Counted from the stretch's first letter, positions 44,649 through 56,439 are shown. The stretch: 64,000 nucleotides of DNA from Bradyrhizobium australiense (GCF_013114825.1 NZ_JAAVLX010000003.1:1-64000), one strand, 5' to 3'. The notes: generated by a model from the sequence alone, not told the origin. Numbers and translations: made by a program.

Positions 44649-46409
44649 CTAGCTGCCGCCCCAGCGTGACAAAAATCCCCGCCAGCCGCCGGCCTGCGCC
44701 TTGGGCGGGGCGAGTTGTTCCGCGAATTCGTCCGCTGGGCCGTCCTCATCGATACCGGGGTCGTCCGGGGCCCGAACAAGCGGGATCACGGCGGGAATCG
44801 GGTTCGGAACCGCCTTCGGAATATCCTGCCGCGAACGGAACAGCGGCGCCGGCTGGTTTGGTGCCGGTTCGGCCGGCTTGGGCGGGGCCGGCGCCGGAGC
44901 GGTTGTCGCTTCCGGGTGGTTGGCCTCGGCGGGGGACACTTCGGCGGCAGCAGCCGCTGGCGGCACATTGTCCTGCGCGGCTGATGGTGCGGGCGTGACG
45001 GGGGCGGCGGGCTCGGCCGCCCGCTCGTCCACAGCCTCGGGCGGCGCAATCACCACGGCGCGGCGCGGGGTCGCCAACATGGCTTCTTCGAACGGCGAGG
45101 ATTCGATTGTGCCGCCCTTGTCGGACGGCAGCGCCGCGACCGGCGTTTGCCACTGGAAGGCATCGAGCCGCCCGGTGACCGGAGAAACCGGCCGCCAGCG
45201 ATCACTGACATAGCCGTCCGCAGTCCAGGACGGATCGTGCAGCGCGCGCACCGCGCGCAAGGTCCACGCGCGCGCCCGCCCCGAATCACCGTGTTCGGTT
45301 CGCTCGAGCTCCGCCATCAATAGCGCGACGCGCTGCGTCGGCTGTGCGATGAAGGGCGCCAGTGCTTCGCGCGCCTTGGTAAATTCGGAGGCATCGATCG
45401 CGGCGCGCGCGATCGCCAGCGCGCCCTCAATATGGCCGGGCGTTTTCGCAGCCAGCGTCTCGACCCGCACCAGCCGTTGCCGTGCGGAATCCCCTAACTT
45501 CACGTGAGCATAGGCATCAGCAAGATCGGGATGCGGCTGCGCCAGCCACGCCGTTTCGACGAGGCGCATCGACCGCCGCACCTGATGCGCTTCGCTCTCG
45601 AACTTGCTCGCCAGCACCGCGGCGGGCACCAGCGTCGGCGCCAGCTTGACCGCTTCCATCACGCTGTCGCGCGCCAGATCCCGATCGACCTTTTCAAGTT
45701 CGAGCGCGCGCGCCGTCAGCAGCACGCCGCGCTGCCTTCGATAGGTTGCCTTGTCGATCAGCCCGGCACTTTGATTATTATCGAGGATTTTCAGCGCGCC
45801 GGCCCAGTCGCCCTTGGCGCAGCAGAAGCCGAGCACGGCGTGCGACGCCCATGACGACGACGGCGACAGCTTCAGCGCTTCCTCGGCGAGCATGACGGCG
45901 GCGACGGGATCATCGGCGCGCTGCGCCTCGATGAACAGGCCACGCAGGCCCAATAGCCGCGTGTCTTCGCGCTCGGCCATGGCGCGGAAGGCGCGCTGCG
46001 CGCCCCCGCGGTCGCCATCGAGCTGCGCCGATTGCGCATGCAGCAGCAGGGCCAGCGGATCATGCGCCGCATGCTTGCGCGCGGCTTCGGCATGCATGCG
46101 GGCGGCGGAGGAATCGCCATGGCCGATCGCCAGCAATCCTTGCGTGATCGCGTGCCGGCCGCGGGCCTGACGCCGTTCGCGCCGGCTGCGGCGGATGCGT
46201 TGCGGCGTGCGCCACAGGCCGCGCAGGATCGCCCACAACATCATCGCCGCAACGATGATGATGCCGAGCGCCAGCAGGAACACCGGCAGCGTGGTCTGGA
46301 CGCGATAGCCGCCCCACGACAGCACGACATCGCCGGTCTGCTCGGCAATCCAGGCCGCGCCAGCTGCACCGAGCGCGATCAACAGCAGAAACAGAATAAT
46401 CCGAATCAT
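44649..46409 (-). CDS. hemY: HemY-like tetratricopeptide membrane protein
   Basis: A 586-aa protein. Two N-terminal membrane segments (residues ~1-20 and ~42-62) enclose the HemY-N motif VVLSWGGYRVQTTLPVFLLA. TPR-like helices follow (residues ~90-420; HAVLGFCCAKGDWAGALKIL), with WRPVSPVTGRLDAFQW as the family signature near 410. A long Pro/Ala tail follows and the protein ends GGWRGFLSRWGGS. HemY is thought to act with HemX/HemD in late heme synthesis or its regulation. AAGGATTTCA precedes the ATG, eight bases after the mic60 stop. The gene order hemD-mic60-hemY is the alphaproteobacterial norm. Confidence 0.9.
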   Translation of the reverse strand: MIRIILFLLLIALGAAGAAWIAEQTGDVVLSWGGYRVQTTLPVFLLALGIIIVAAMMLWAILRGLWRTPQRIRRSRRERRQARGRHAITQGLLAIGHGDSSAARMHAEAARKHAAHDPLALLLHAQSAQLDGDRGGAQRAFRAMAEREDTRLLGLRGLFIEAQRADDPVAAVMLAEEALKLSPSSSWASHAVLGFCCAKGDWAGALKILDNNQSAGLIDKATYRRQRGVLLTARALELEKVDRDLARDSVMEAVKLAPTLVPAAVLASKFESEAHQVRRSMRLVETAWLAQPHPDLADAYAHVKLGDSARQRLVRVETLAAKTPGHIEGALAIARAAIDASEFTKAREALAPFIAQPTQRVALLMAELERTEHGDSGRARAWTLRAVRALHDPSWTADGYVSDRWRPVSPVTGRLDAFQWQTPVAALPSDKGGTIESSPFEEAMLATPRRAVVIAPPEAVDERAAEPAAPVTPAPSAAQDNVPPAAAAAEVSPAEANHPEATTAPAPAPPKPAEPAPNQPAPLFRSRQDIPKAVPNPIPAVIPLVRAPDDPGIDEDGPADEFAEQLAPPKAQAGGWRGFLSRWGGS

Positions 46410-46417
46410 TGAAATCC

Positions 46418-47638
46418 TTATTCCGACGGTTTGGCGAGCACAGCCATGGCGTCGGCCGCAAATTGACGGGATGCGGCCAGCGCGGCGTCGCGCGCGTCGG
46501 CCCGCTCAAGCCATGATTGCGCCGCAGCGCGATCGGCCGGCTCCAACGTCTTCAATTCCCGCCGCGCTTCGTTGAAATCGTTGCGCAGCGCAGCCGCCGT
46601 GATCCGCGCCACCACAGCGCCTCGGTCCGTGCCGGCGGTATCGGTGCGTTCGATCTTGACCAGTTTGGCCGCGCCCGCCTGCAGGCGGTCGACGATGCCG
46701 GTGCCGGACGTGGCGGCGCTCTGCTGCGCCGGCAACAGTTTTGGCACCAGCGCCAACAGTTCCGTGCTCAGCTTACCGGCGTTCGGTACGCCCTTCTCCG
46801 CAAACTGATCGAGCGGCTTCAGCGCATCGGGATTCGGCGCCAGCGCCCTGGCTGCGGCGAGCGCCGTCGGATAGGGATCGCCGATCCGCACCAGCACATC
46901 GAGCAGCGCTGCCGAGACCAGACGGCGCAGCGGCATATCATCCGCAGGTTTGGCATCGGCCTTCGTATCAGCGATCTTGCTGCCTTGTTGCGCGATTTCC
47001 GCGCTCTGCGCCCGTATCTGGTTCTCGACCTTGCCGATGCGTTCGGCGAAAGCGGCGAGATCAGGCGACACGTTGCCGTCGCCACGCGGCGCCGACTTCA
47101 CCTCATTGATGGCGGATGCCAGCTTCTCGCTTTGCGCGCGCGCCGCGGCGAGCTCACCGCGCAGCGTCGCGACAGATCTTTCCAGGGCGTCGCTGCGCGC
47201 GGCAGCGGCAGGATCGGCCACCGGTTTGCCTACCTTCGCCTCGAGATCGGCGACGCGCGCGATCAAACCGTCCATAGCGGCGGCGTTGAGCTGTGCGGTC
47301 TGCGACACCGAGGCCGGCTGAATCGCGGGCCAGCCCAGCATCCAGCCGACGCCGATCACCAGCGCCGCCGCGACCGCGCCGGAGACCGGCGCGACGATCC
47401 AGGGAGACACAGGCCGAGACGGCGGCTCCGCAACCCGCGACTCCTCAATTGGAGACTCCTCAGCCGGCGCTTCGGCGACCTCGGGCGCGGGTTCAGCCAC
47501 GGGCTCGGACGGCGCCTCGCCAGCGCTCTTGGTCTCGCTCGATACTTCGGAGGCATCGAGATCGATGGTCGGCGCCTCACGCTTCGGCCGGCCCGAGTCG
47601 GGCAATGATCCAGTGTCTTCGGGCCTGTCATCGACCAT
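46418..47638 (-). CDS. Alphaproteobacterial Mic60 (mitofilin homologue, HemX-like position)
   Basis: A 406-aa protein: an acidic, Pro-rich cytoplasmic N-terminus (~75 residues), one membrane segment (IVAPVSGAVAAALVIGVGWM, residues ~83-103), a coiled-coil stretch (VADLEAKVGKPV through about residue 215), then a C-terminal helical mitofilin domain (PLRRLVSAALLDVLVRIGDP, LRNDFNEARRELKTLEPADR). Alphaproteobacterial Mic60 between hemD and hemY is established as the ancestor of the mitochondrial cristae protein and shapes membranes. The start is ATG 47638 or the GTG one codon before, with AAGGGA upstream. Confidence 0.88.
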   Translation of the reverse strand: MVDDRPEDTGSLPDSGRPKREAPTIDLDASEVSSETKSAGEAPSEPVAEPAPEVAEAPAEESPIEESRVAEPPSRPVSPWIVAPVSGAVAAALVIGVGWMLGWPAIQPASVSQTAQLNAAAMDGLIARVADLEAKVGKPVADPAAAARSDALERSVATLRGELAAARAQSEKLASAINEVKSAPRGDGNVSPDLAAFAERIGKVENQIRAQSAEIAQQGSKIADTKADAKPADDMPLRRLVSAALLDVLVRIGDPYPTALAAARALAPNPDALKPLDQFAEKGVPNAGKLSTELLALVPKLLPAQQSAATSGTGIVDRLQAGAAKLVKIERTDTAGTDRGAVVARITAAALRNDFNEARRELKTLEPADRAAAQSWLERADARDAALAASRQFAADAMAVLAKPSE

Positions 47639-47748
47639 CACAGCGGTTCCCTTGAATGGTTAGGTGCCGAAACTTAGCAGAATCGGGACGTCTTAGAGCA
47701 TGATCCGGCCGTGGCGGCACCGGTTTTCCGATAAGACCATGCTCAGAC

Positions 47749-48504
47749 TTAAAGATTAGGGCCCGATCGGGCCTGCAACGCCCGGTTCAGCGCCTCGAAC
47801 AGGGCGTTTTCGTCCGGCGAAGCCGCCGTCGTGACCTGGGTCGCGCCGGCGTCCCGCAACACCGCGGCGACGCCTGCCGAAATGCAGCATTGTGGCAGCG
47901 CCAGTGCCGAGATCTCGACGCCGCCGGAGCGCGCCGCCTCCAGAAACGCACGCGCGCTCCGCCGTGAGTAATGCAGCACGGCCTCGACCTCGTGCGCCAC
48001 GAAAGCGTCACAGATTTCCCGCGGCAGGCTGGGCACAGGCACCATCCGGTACGTGGTATGCGTCACCACCGTAAAACCCTTTTCGCCGAGTTCGCCGGCA
48101 AGGTCGCGCGCGAGATCGGTGCCGGCAAGATACAGGATCGCCCTCGCCTGGTTCAGTTGCTTCGACTTCGCACTGGCCAGCACCAGATCGCGCAATGCGC
48201 CGGCGTCACCCTTCGAGGCGATCACCTCGCTGAACCCCGCTGCGCGCGCTGCAGCCGCGGTAGTTTCTCCGACCGCGAACAGCGGCAGCTTCAGGAGCCA
48301 GCTGTCGGCCAGATGGGGCGCGATGGCACGCAGCGCGTTGGCGCTGGTGACGATGAGGGCGCCAAAGGTCACGTCCGCGTCATCCTGGAACGGCACCGGC
48401 TCGAACCGCAGCATCGGCGCGCGCAGCACGTCGAAACCCCGCGCGCGGAGAGCCTTCGCGGTCGTCTCATCATCCGGACTTGGTCGCGTCACGAGAACGG
48501 CCAT
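47749..48504 (-). CDS. hemD: Uroporphyrinogen-III synthase
   Basis: A 251-aa enzyme that closes and inverts ring D of hydroxymethylbilane in tetrapyrrole synthesis. Low-conservation family, recognised by AVLVTRPSPDDETTAKALRA at the N-terminus, ALIVTSANALRAI, LPLFAVGETTAAAARAAGF and VLHYSRRSARAFLEAARSGG. Length is usual. It is first in a cluster with mic60 and hemY and is divergent from tsaD (115 bp between the two starts), a pairing often seen in alphaproteobacteria. Confidence 0.93.
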   Translation of the reverse strand: MAVLVTRPSPDDETTAKALRARGFDVLRAPMLRFEPVPFQDDADVTFGALIVTSANALRAIAPHLADSWLLKLPLFAVGETTAAAARAAGFSEVIASKGDAGALRDLVLASAKSKQLNQARAILYLAGTDLARDLAGELGEKGFTVVTHTTYRMVPVPSLPREICDAFVAHEVEAVLHYSRRSARAFLEAARSGGVEISALALPQCCISAGVAAVLRDAGATQVTTAASPDENALFEALNRALQARSGPNL

Positions 48505-48618
48505 ATTTCAGATCTCCGCCAAGCCGATTTCGGCACGCCTAGGCGATTGCACGTCGCAACCTCCTAGTGCTACCCGGTTACGGAAGCGTTGTTTTTGGCG
48601 ATAGCGCAAGGGTTCAAA

Positions 48619-49710
48619 TTGGACAACGACAAGCCGATGCTGGTGCTGGGTATCGAGACCACCTGCGATGAAACCGCAGCCGCCGTGGTCGAGCGCCAGC
48701 GCGACGGCAGCGGGAAGATTTTGTCCAATATCGTGCGCTCGCAGACCTCGGAGCACGCCCGCTTCGGCGGCGTGGTGCCGGAGATTGCGGCGCGCGCCCA
48801 TGTCGACCTGCTCGACGGTATCGTCGGCCAGGCCATGAAGGATGCAAACGTCGGCTTCGCGCAACTGTCCGCGGTCGCGGCCGCCGCAGGTCCCGGTCTG
48901 ATCGGTGGCGTGATCGTCGGGCTCACCACTGCGAAAGCGATTGCGATGGTGCACGATACGCCGCTGATTGCGGTCAATCATCTCGAAGCGCACGCGCTGA
49001 CGCCGCGGCTCACTTGCGCGCTCGCTTTTCCCTATTGCTTGTTTCTCGCCTCCGGCGGTCACACCCAGATCGTGGCCGTAGTCGGCGTCGGCAAATATGT
49101 GCGGCTCGGCACCACCGTCGACGACGCGATGGGCGAAGCCTTCGACAAGGTCGCAAAGATGCTGTCGCTGCCCTATCCGGGCGGGCCGGAGGTCGAGCGC
49201 GCGGCGGCAGGCGGCGATGCCAAGCGCTTCGCCTTTCCGCGGCCGATGCTCGGCCGGCCGGATGCGAATTTCTCGCTGTCGGGATTGAAGACGGCCGTGC
49301 GCAACGAAGCTAACCGCTTGACGCCGCTGGAGCCGCAGGATGTCAGCGACCTCTGTGCCAGTTTTCAGGCCGCGGTGCTGGAATCGACGGCGGACCGGTT
49401 GAGCGTCGGCTTGAGGCTGTTTCACGAACAGTTCGGCCCGCCCCGCGCGTTGGTCGCCGCTGGCGGCGTCGCGGCCAACCACGCCATTCGCGGCGCGCTG
49501 CAGGATGTCGCCTCGAAAGCGCAGACCACGCTGATCATTCCGCCACCCGCACTCTGCACCGATAACGGCGCCATGATCGCCTGGGCCGGCGCGGAGCGAA
49601 TGGCGCTGGGATTGACCGATACGATGGATGCGCCGCCGCGGGCGCGCTGGCTGTTAGATGCCAACGCAACCGCGCCGGTAGGCTTCGCCAACACCCGCGC
49701 AGGATTCTGA
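48619..49710 (+). CDS. tsaD: tRNA N6-adenosine threonylcarbamoyltransferase
   Basis: Forms t6A37 in tRNAs that read ANN codons, together with TsaB, TsaC and TsaE. ASKHA-fold motifs: [17 protein letters not shown] (phosphate 1), [16 protein letters not shown] with two metal His (H-x-x-x-H in [12 protein letters not shown]), and [15 protein letters not shown] and [20 protein letters not shown] 48619 is preferred because AAGGG stands six bases before it; ATG 48637 is a serious alternative and gives the usual start [13 protein letters not shown]. gpsA starts one base after the stop. Confidence 0.95.
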   Translation: MDNDKPMLVLGIETTCDETAAAVVERQRDGSGKILSNIVRSQTSEHARFGGVVPEIAARAHVDLLDGIVGQAMKDANVGFAQLSAVAAAAGPGLIGGVIVGLTTAKAIAMVHDTPLIAVNHLEAHALTPRLTCALAFPYCLFLASGGHTQIVAVVGVGKYVRLGTTVDDAMGEAFDKVAKMLSLPYPGGPEVERAAAGGDAKRFAFPRPMLGRPDANFSLSGLKTAVRNEANRLTPLEPQDVSDLCASFQAAVLESTADRLSVGLRLFHEQFGPPRALVAAGGVAANHAIRGALQDVASKAQTTLIIPPPALCTDNGAMIAWAGAERMALGLTDTMDAPPRARWLLDANATAPVGFANTRAGF

Positions 49711-49711
49711 C

Positions 49712-50692
49712 ATGACGTCCTTTAATTCGGTCGCGGTGATCGGCGCGGGCGCATATGGCACCGCGCTCGCGTGCGCCGCGGTACGGGCCGGCCGCGACGT
49801 CGTGCTGTATGCGCGGAGCGCCGATGGTGCCGCGCAGATGCAGGCGACGCGAAACAATCCAAAGCTACCCGGCGTGAGCCTCGATAGCAGTATCGGGGTC
49901 ACGGCCGAGATCGCTGCAGCAGGGCGCGCGGACATCGTCCTGCTTGCGACGCCTGCGCAAAATTTGCGCGAAGCCGCGGCGGCACTTGCGCCGCATCTCG
50001 AACCGAAGACACCCGTCGTCGCCTGTGCCAAGGGCATCGAACGGGGCACACACCGGTTCATGACTGAAGTCATCGCTGAATCCATACCGGATGCAATCCC
50101 TGCAATCCTGTCGGGACCGAACTTCGCCGATGACGTCGCGCGAGGCCTTCCGACTGCCGTGACGCTTGCCGCAAGAGATGAAAAGCTGGCGAGCGATCTG
50201 GTGCAGGCGCTGGGCTCGTCAACTTTCCGGCCCTACCACACTTCTGATGTCCGCGGCGTCGAGATCGGCGGCGCGGCCAAGAACGTGCTGGCGATCGCCG
50301 CCGGCATCGTCGTCGGCCGGCAACTCGGCGCCTCGGCGCTGGCGGCGCTCACCACGCGAGGTTTCAGCGAACTCGCGCGCCTCGGCCGCGCTTGCGGCGC
50401 GCGCAGCGAAACGCTTGCGGGTCTGTCGGGCCTCGGCGATCTGGTCCTGAGCTGCTCCAGTCCGCAGTCTCGCAATTTGGCATTCGGCATTGCGCTTGGC
50501 CGCGGCGAAGCGCCGAACAGCGACAAGCTTGCCGAAGGCGAATTCACTGCGCCGGTCCTGATCGAACTGGCCGCTTCGCAAAATGTTGATATGCCGGTAT
50601 CAAATGCCGTCGCGGCGATCCTGAACGGCAAAGTGACGATCGACGCAGCGATCGAAGGCCTGCTGACGCGGCCGTTCAAGGCGGAGGAATGA
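49712..50692 (+). CDS. gpsA: NAD(P)-dependent glycerol-3-phosphate dehydrogenase
   Basis: A 326-aa enzyme making sn-glycerol-3-phosphate for phospholipids from dihydroxyacetone phosphate. NAD motif [40 protein letters not shown]; catalytic Lys in [20 protein letters not shown]; substrate loop [20 protein letters not shown]. Full length. Lies between tsaD (1 bp) and the EVE gene (4-bp ATGA overlap), so the three are probably one transcript. Confidence 0.96.
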   Translation: MTSFNSVAVIGAGAYGTALACAAVRAGRDVVLYARSADGAAQMQATRNNPKLPGVSLDSSIGVTAEIAAAGRADIVLLATPAQNLREAAAALAPHLEPKTPVVACAKGIERGTHRFMTEVIAESIPDAIPAILSGPNFADDVARGLPTAVTLAARDEKLASDLVQALGSSTFRPYHTSDVRGVEIGGAAKNVLAIAAGIVVGRQLGASALAALTTRGFSELARLGRACGARSETLAGLSGLGDLVLSCSSPQSRNLAFGIALGRGEAPNSDKLAEGEFTAPVLIELAASQNVDMPVSNAVAAILNGKVTIDAAIEGLLTRPFKAEE

Positions 50693-51108
50693 CGATGGCA
50701 TACTGGCTGGTGAAATCCGAACCGTCGGCCTGGTCATGGGACCAGCAGGTTGCAAAAGGAGCAAAAGGCGAAGCCTGGACCGGCGTGCGCAATTTCACCG
50801 CGCGGCAGAATCTCATTAACATGAAGAAGGGCGACAAGGCCTTCTTCTATCATTCCAATGAGGGCAAGGAGATCGTCGGCATCGCCGAAGTCATCAAGGA
50901 AGCCTATCCCGATCCGACCGACAAGACCGGAAAGTTCGTCTGCGTCGACATCAAGGCCGACAAGCCGTTGAAGACGCCGGTGACGATGGCCGCGATCAAG
51001 GCCGACAAGAAGCTCGCGGATATGGCGCTGGTGAAATATTCGCGGCTGTCGGTGCAGCCGGTGACGGCGGAGGAGTGGAAGCTCGTCTGCAAGATGGGCG
51101 GGCTGTAG
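50689..51108 (+). CDS. EVE domain-containing protein
   Basis: A 139-aa single-domain protein. [57 protein letters not shown] and [16 protein letters not shown] are EVE (PUA-like) hallmarks. EVE domains bind modified bases in DNA or RNA. The target here is unknown; the adjacency with tsaD is suggestive only. The start overlaps the gpsA stop as ATGA; an ATG two codons later is also possible. Confidence 0.9.
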   Translation: MTMAYWLVKSEPSAWSWDQQVAKGAKGEAWTGVRNFTARQNLINMKKGDKAFFYHSNEGKEIVGIAEVIKEAYPDPTDKTGKFVCVDIKADKPLKTPVTMAAIKADKKLADMALVKYSRLSVQPVTAEEWKLVCKMGGL

Positions 51109-51194
51109 GCAGTAAGTCCTCATCCCTGAGGGGGCGCGTCAGCGCCGTCTCGAAGGATGACCGCAGCGGGGGCCTCACCATGAGGAGATAGATA

Positions 51195-52364
51195 TTACGC
51201 AGCCGCCGCGGTCACCACCTGCGCCAACAGCGCCTCGCGCTTCGCCTGGGTGCGATAGCCTTTCATCGTCGCGGCAAAGCGTTCGAGGATGCCGTCTTCG
51301 AAGGCGGTGACGATGGTGTCGTGGACGTAGCTCTTGCGGCAGATCGCGGGCGTGTTCGAGAGTTCGTCGGCTGCGGCGCGCACGGCTTCTAGTACCTGCT
51401 TCTTGCGGCCGCGGGCGCTCGCCGCCGGCGAAATCCGCGACAACGATTCCAGCACCACGGCCGAGGCCACCAGCGTGCGGAAATCCTTCAGCGAAATCTT
51501 GATGCCGGCGATCTCGCGCAGGAACGCGTTCACGGCCGTGGTCGAGGCTGCGCGCACGACCCCAGACCTGTCGCGGTACTGGAACATGCGCTTGCCCGGC
51601 ACGGTGCGTAGGATGCCGATCGCGCGCACCAGCTTGGCGGCGTCGCATTCCTTGCGCACGGCCTTGCCGCCCTTGGCCTTGAAGATCAGCACGAGGCAAT
51701 CATCTTCCAGCGTGACGTTCGATTTCAACAGCGTGGTGGCGCCGCGGGTGCCGTTGAGACGCGCATATGATTCGTTGCCGGGACGGATCGCGGTACGCGC
51801 GATCAGCTCGATCACGGCCGAGAGCGCAAACTCCCGCGTCGGCTCGTCGTCCGACAAGTACGCAGAGACCTTGCGCCGGATCTTGGGCAGCGCCGCGACC
51901 AGCTTGGCCAGGCGATGCGCCTTGCGGTGCTCGCGGACCTTTTCCCAATCGGCATGGTAGCGGTACTGCAGCCGCCCCGCCGCGTCGATGCCGACGGCCT
52001 GCAGATGCGAATTCGGATCGGCGGAATAGCGGACATCGCGATAGGCCGGCGGCACCGCCATCGAATGCAGGCGGCGGATGGTGCTGGCGTGGCGGATCTG
52101 CGTGCCGTTGGCGCGAATGAATGAATAGCCTTTTCCGCGCTTGATGCGGCGGATGGTCAGCCCGTTCTGGTCGCCCAGCTTGAGGCCAAGTTCCTGAGCC
52201 AGCTCTGCGACGGAGGTCTTGGGGGCGGTGTGCGGCTTTGCCGCGGAAGACTTGAGCCGCGCCTTGGCCGGTTCCTTCGGCAGTTGCCCGAGCGCTTCGG
52301 CCAATGCAACGGCGGGATCGGCGGAAACGGGCCGCGTAGCCTCGAAATTCTGCTGATCCATCAT
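51195..52364 (-). CDS. DNA topoisomerase IB (poxvirus/eukaryote-like)
   Basis: A 389-aa enzyme that relaxes supercoils through a 3'-phosphotyrosyl link. N-terminal extension (~70 residues, Lys/Ala-rich), then IRRIKRGKGYSFIRANGTQI and VPPAYRDVRYSADPNSHLQA. The catalytic domain contains IARTAIRPGNESYARLNGTR (Arg), LKDFRTLVASAVVLESL, and the nucleophile Tyr in NTPAICRKSYVHDTIV. Such bacterial TopIB genes are spread patchily and often regarded as acquired, though here base composition looks like the neighbours. Start ATG 52364 or the next Met. Confidence 0.93.
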   Translation of the reverse strand: MMDQQNFEATRPVSADPAVALAEALGQLPKEPAKARLKSSAAKPHTAPKTSVAELAQELGLKLGDQNGLTIRRIKRGKGYSFIRANGTQIRHASTIRRLHSMAVPPAYRDVRYSADPNSHLQAVGIDAAGRLQYRYHADWEKVREHRKAHRLAKLVAALPKIRRKVSAYLSDDEPTREFALSAVIELIARTAIRPGNESYARLNGTRGATTLLKSNVTLEDDCLVLIFKAKGGKAVRKECDAAKLVRAIGILRTVPGKRMFQYRDRSGVVRAASTTAVNAFLREIAGIKISLKDFRTLVASAVVLESLSRISPAASARGRKKQVLEAVRAAADELSNTPAICRKSYVHDTIVTAFEDGILERFAATMKGYRTQAKREALLAQVVTAAAA

Positions 52365-52742
52365 GACCGTTGTCGCCTTGCTCCGCCTGTTTCGCCGGTA
52401 ATGCCGCTTATTGTGGCTTCGTTCCGGAGGGCCGCCGCCCCGGGGAGGCCATTTAGGGGGTACTGAACCGCTTTGCGAGTCCCGATTCCGTCATTGCTGG
52501 TTATCAGATACCTTTCATGGGAGCCATTCCGGCGATAACGTTGATTTCGCCCTGAGCAGGCTCGCGAAAAGTGAGACACTTTGATCCGTGACAAGGCCGG
52601 GAACCGGCTGCCCGACCAAGGTCGCAAACGTTCCGCCTTGTCCGGGTATCGCCCCGCGACGCATAATCGCTGCAAACAATTCAGGACGACTTGCGACCGG
52701 CCCAGTGCAGGCGTCGGGGTCGCAATGAGTGGGAGGGTAAAG
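52365..52742. other. Intergenic stretch between divergent topIB and acs
   Basis: No supported gene. An open frame in line with acs runs through the right part but lacks coding character. The region probably contains the promoters of both genes; no recognisable operator was found. The last 20 bases hold the strong acs ribosome site (gagtgggagggtaaag). Confidence 0.6.
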
Positions 52743-54695
<1,953 letters not shown>

Positions 54696-54751
54696 GCTGG
54701 CGCACCTCACGCCTCCAGCTTCGGCTTCGGAGCCGCCCACGCTTCCTACGT

Positions 54752-54902
54752 CGTCATGGCCGGGATTGCCCGTCTTCGCTAAAGCTTCGCCGGACTAATA
54801 TCGTATGTCCGGCGAAGCCTTGGCGTAGCGGGGTGCCGGCCATCCACATTCTTTCATGCGGAGACCAAGAATGGATGCCCGGGACAAGCCTGGGCATGAC
54901 GA
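54752..54902. repeat. Composite palindromic repeat between acs and the L,D-transpeptidase gene
   Basis: Outer arms: cgtcatggccgggattgcccg (left) and cctgggcatgacgag (right, inverted). Nested inside is a second palindrome, gcttcgccgga...tccggcgaagc (54784-54818; 12-bp stem), flanked by cttcgct / agcgggg-type sequence. The rest of the 522-bp gap (54696-55217) has no gene; from about 55010 it is AT-richer and probably holds the promoter of the downstream gene. Confidence 0.75.
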
Positions 54903-55217
54903 GTTTGTGGACCGATCCCGGTACACCGAAGCAGCAGAACCTGGCCGGCAGTCCCACCGCTCACGCGGTTGTCAGTAGCGAGCCCGCCTCGGTGGGCATT
55001 TCGCTACCCGGTGTTGTTTTCAGGTCATTTACTTTATTTCGAACATTTTCTTTGTTCCCCCCACCGAAACCGGTCTCGAGAGCCGTCGTCGAAACCGTTC
55101 GGTGAATGCACGCGACCAACAATGCGTGGCGAGACAATGAGCCGCCAAGGCTTCAACGCCACGGCTTGAAAGGACATTTGAGAGCCCTTGAAGGGCTGGC
55201 AAAAGTGGAGCTGGGGA

Positions 55218-55730
55218 ATGTTGAAGAGATTTGCGGCGGCATTGGCCGTCACCATGGCTGTGTGCATTGTGATGTCGTCGGCGGCGCAAGCGCGGCCGGA
55301 ACTGGTGGGCATCAGCGGCGATTACACGCCGGGCACTATCGTGGTGAAGACCCATGAGCGACATCTTTACCTCATTCTCGAATCCGGTCGCGCCATGCGC
55401 TATCCGGTCGGGGTCGGCAAGGCCGGCAAGCAGTGGTCCGGCACCACAAAGATCGACGGCAAGTATCTCAACCCGGCATGGTCGCCGCCGAGCGAAGTCA
55501 AGCGCGACAAGCCCGACATGCCCGACGTGATTCCCGGCGGCTCGCCCCGCAATCCGATGGGGGTCGCGGCGATGACGCTAGCCGGCGGGGAATATGCCAT
55601 TCACGGCACCAACGTGCCGGGCTCGGTCGGCGGCTTCGTATCCTACGGTTGCATCCGCATGCTCAACGACGATATCTCCGATCTTTATCAACGCGTCCCT
55701 GTCGGAACCACGGTGACGGTAACGCGCTGA
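55218..55730 (+). CDS. L,D-transpeptidase (YkuD domain), exported
   Basis: A 170-aa protein. Signal peptide (MLKRFAAALAVTMAVCIVMS, cut after AAQA near residue 25). YkuD core: GTIVVKTHERHLYLILESGR, ESGRAMRYPVGVGKAGKQWS, and catalytic YAIHGTNVPGSVGGFVSYGC with IRM, containing His-Gly and the S-x-G-C-I-R-M nucleophile Cys. It makes 3-3 cross-links in peptidoglycan or attaches proteins to it. ATG 55218 has GGAG about eight bases upstream; a longer frame to 55188 exists. Confidence 0.92.
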   Translation: MLKRFAAALAVTMAVCIVMSSAAQARPELVGISGDYTPGTIVVKTHERHLYLILESGRAMRYPVGVGKAGKQWSGTTKIDGKYLNPAWSPPSEVKRDKPDMPDVIPGGSPRNPMGVAAMTLAGGEYAIHGTNVPGSVGGFVSYGCIRMLNDDISDLYQRVPVGTTVTVTR

Positions 55731-55778
55731 TCGACCGAAATAGACTGAATGCAAAAAGCCGCTCGGTTCGCGCGACTT

Positions 55779-56378
55779 TCATCTAGGCATCGACTGCCCT
55801 GCGTTCGCGCACCAGCCGCTGCGGTGGCCGCCGCCATAACTGCGGGCATGACCGGCAGCGAGCATCGCCAGCGATAGATTGCTGGTCCGCTTTGTCGCGG
55901 CGTCAGCCACGACACGGCCACCATATTTGTCCGGCCCGATATTGTAGATCGCGACGTCGCCCTGCCCGAGCAATCCGCGCAACGCCTCGGTCGCGGCCTC
56001 AGCCATCTGCAACTCTTCCGGACACGCTGCCTTCAATTCGGGCGCATCGATGCCGCGAAGGCGGATGCGCGTGGTCGGATCGAGGCCGGGCGACAAATGC
56101 ACCCGCGCCTCAAACGTGTCGCCATCAATGATCCGTATGACATCAACGCCGTAGCGCATATCAGGACTTCCGGCCCGCTTCCAGACCATCTCGGCATCGC
56201 GCGCCGCCTGGCTGTCGGCGAAACTCGGCAACCACCGGCGTACCCAGTCCCGCACCGGCAGCATCGTGCTCGCGGCCACGCAAAACACGAACACCCACGG
56301 CAGTGCTGCCGAAAACCAGCGGCGTCGCGGACCCCGGCGCGAGGACCGGTATGTATTTGTTCTCTCATAGGGAGGCAT
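55779..56378 (-). CDS. Membrane-anchored thermonuclease (SNase)-like protein
   Basis: A 199-aa protein: a basic N-terminus then one membrane segment (FSAALPWVFVFCVAASTML, residues ~20-40), then an SNase-like domain: VDVIRIIDGDTFEARVHL, RIRLRGIDAPELKAACPEEL and IYNIGPDKYGGRVVADAATK. The catalytic Arg and Glu positions are present (R in IRLRG, E of DAPE), and the DKYG-x-R Arg is seen as GGR. Cleavage of DNA or RNA in the periplasm is likely. ATG 56378 is preferred over upstream in-frame starts, which run through the next gene. Confidence 0.82.
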   Translation of the reverse strand: MPPYERTNTYRSSRRGPRRRWFSAALPWVFVFCVAASTMLPVRDWVRRWLPSFADSQAARDAEMVWKRAGSPDMRYGVDVIRIIDGDTFEARVHLSPGLDPTTRIRLRGIDAPELKAACPEELQMAEAATEALRGLLGQGDVAIYNIGPDKYGGRVVADAATKRTSNLSLAMLAAGHARSYGGGHRSGWCANAGQSMPR

Positions 56379-56439
56379 GTTCCCGACTAAGAGCTGAGTC
56401 GGGTCGTCGGGCAAGGGCCCATTGCCCTCGCTTCGACCA

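Noticed and set aside
51195..52364. TopIB as a sign of a mobile island
   Set aside because: No integrase, insertion sequence or composition change surrounds it; neighbours are housekeeping genes.
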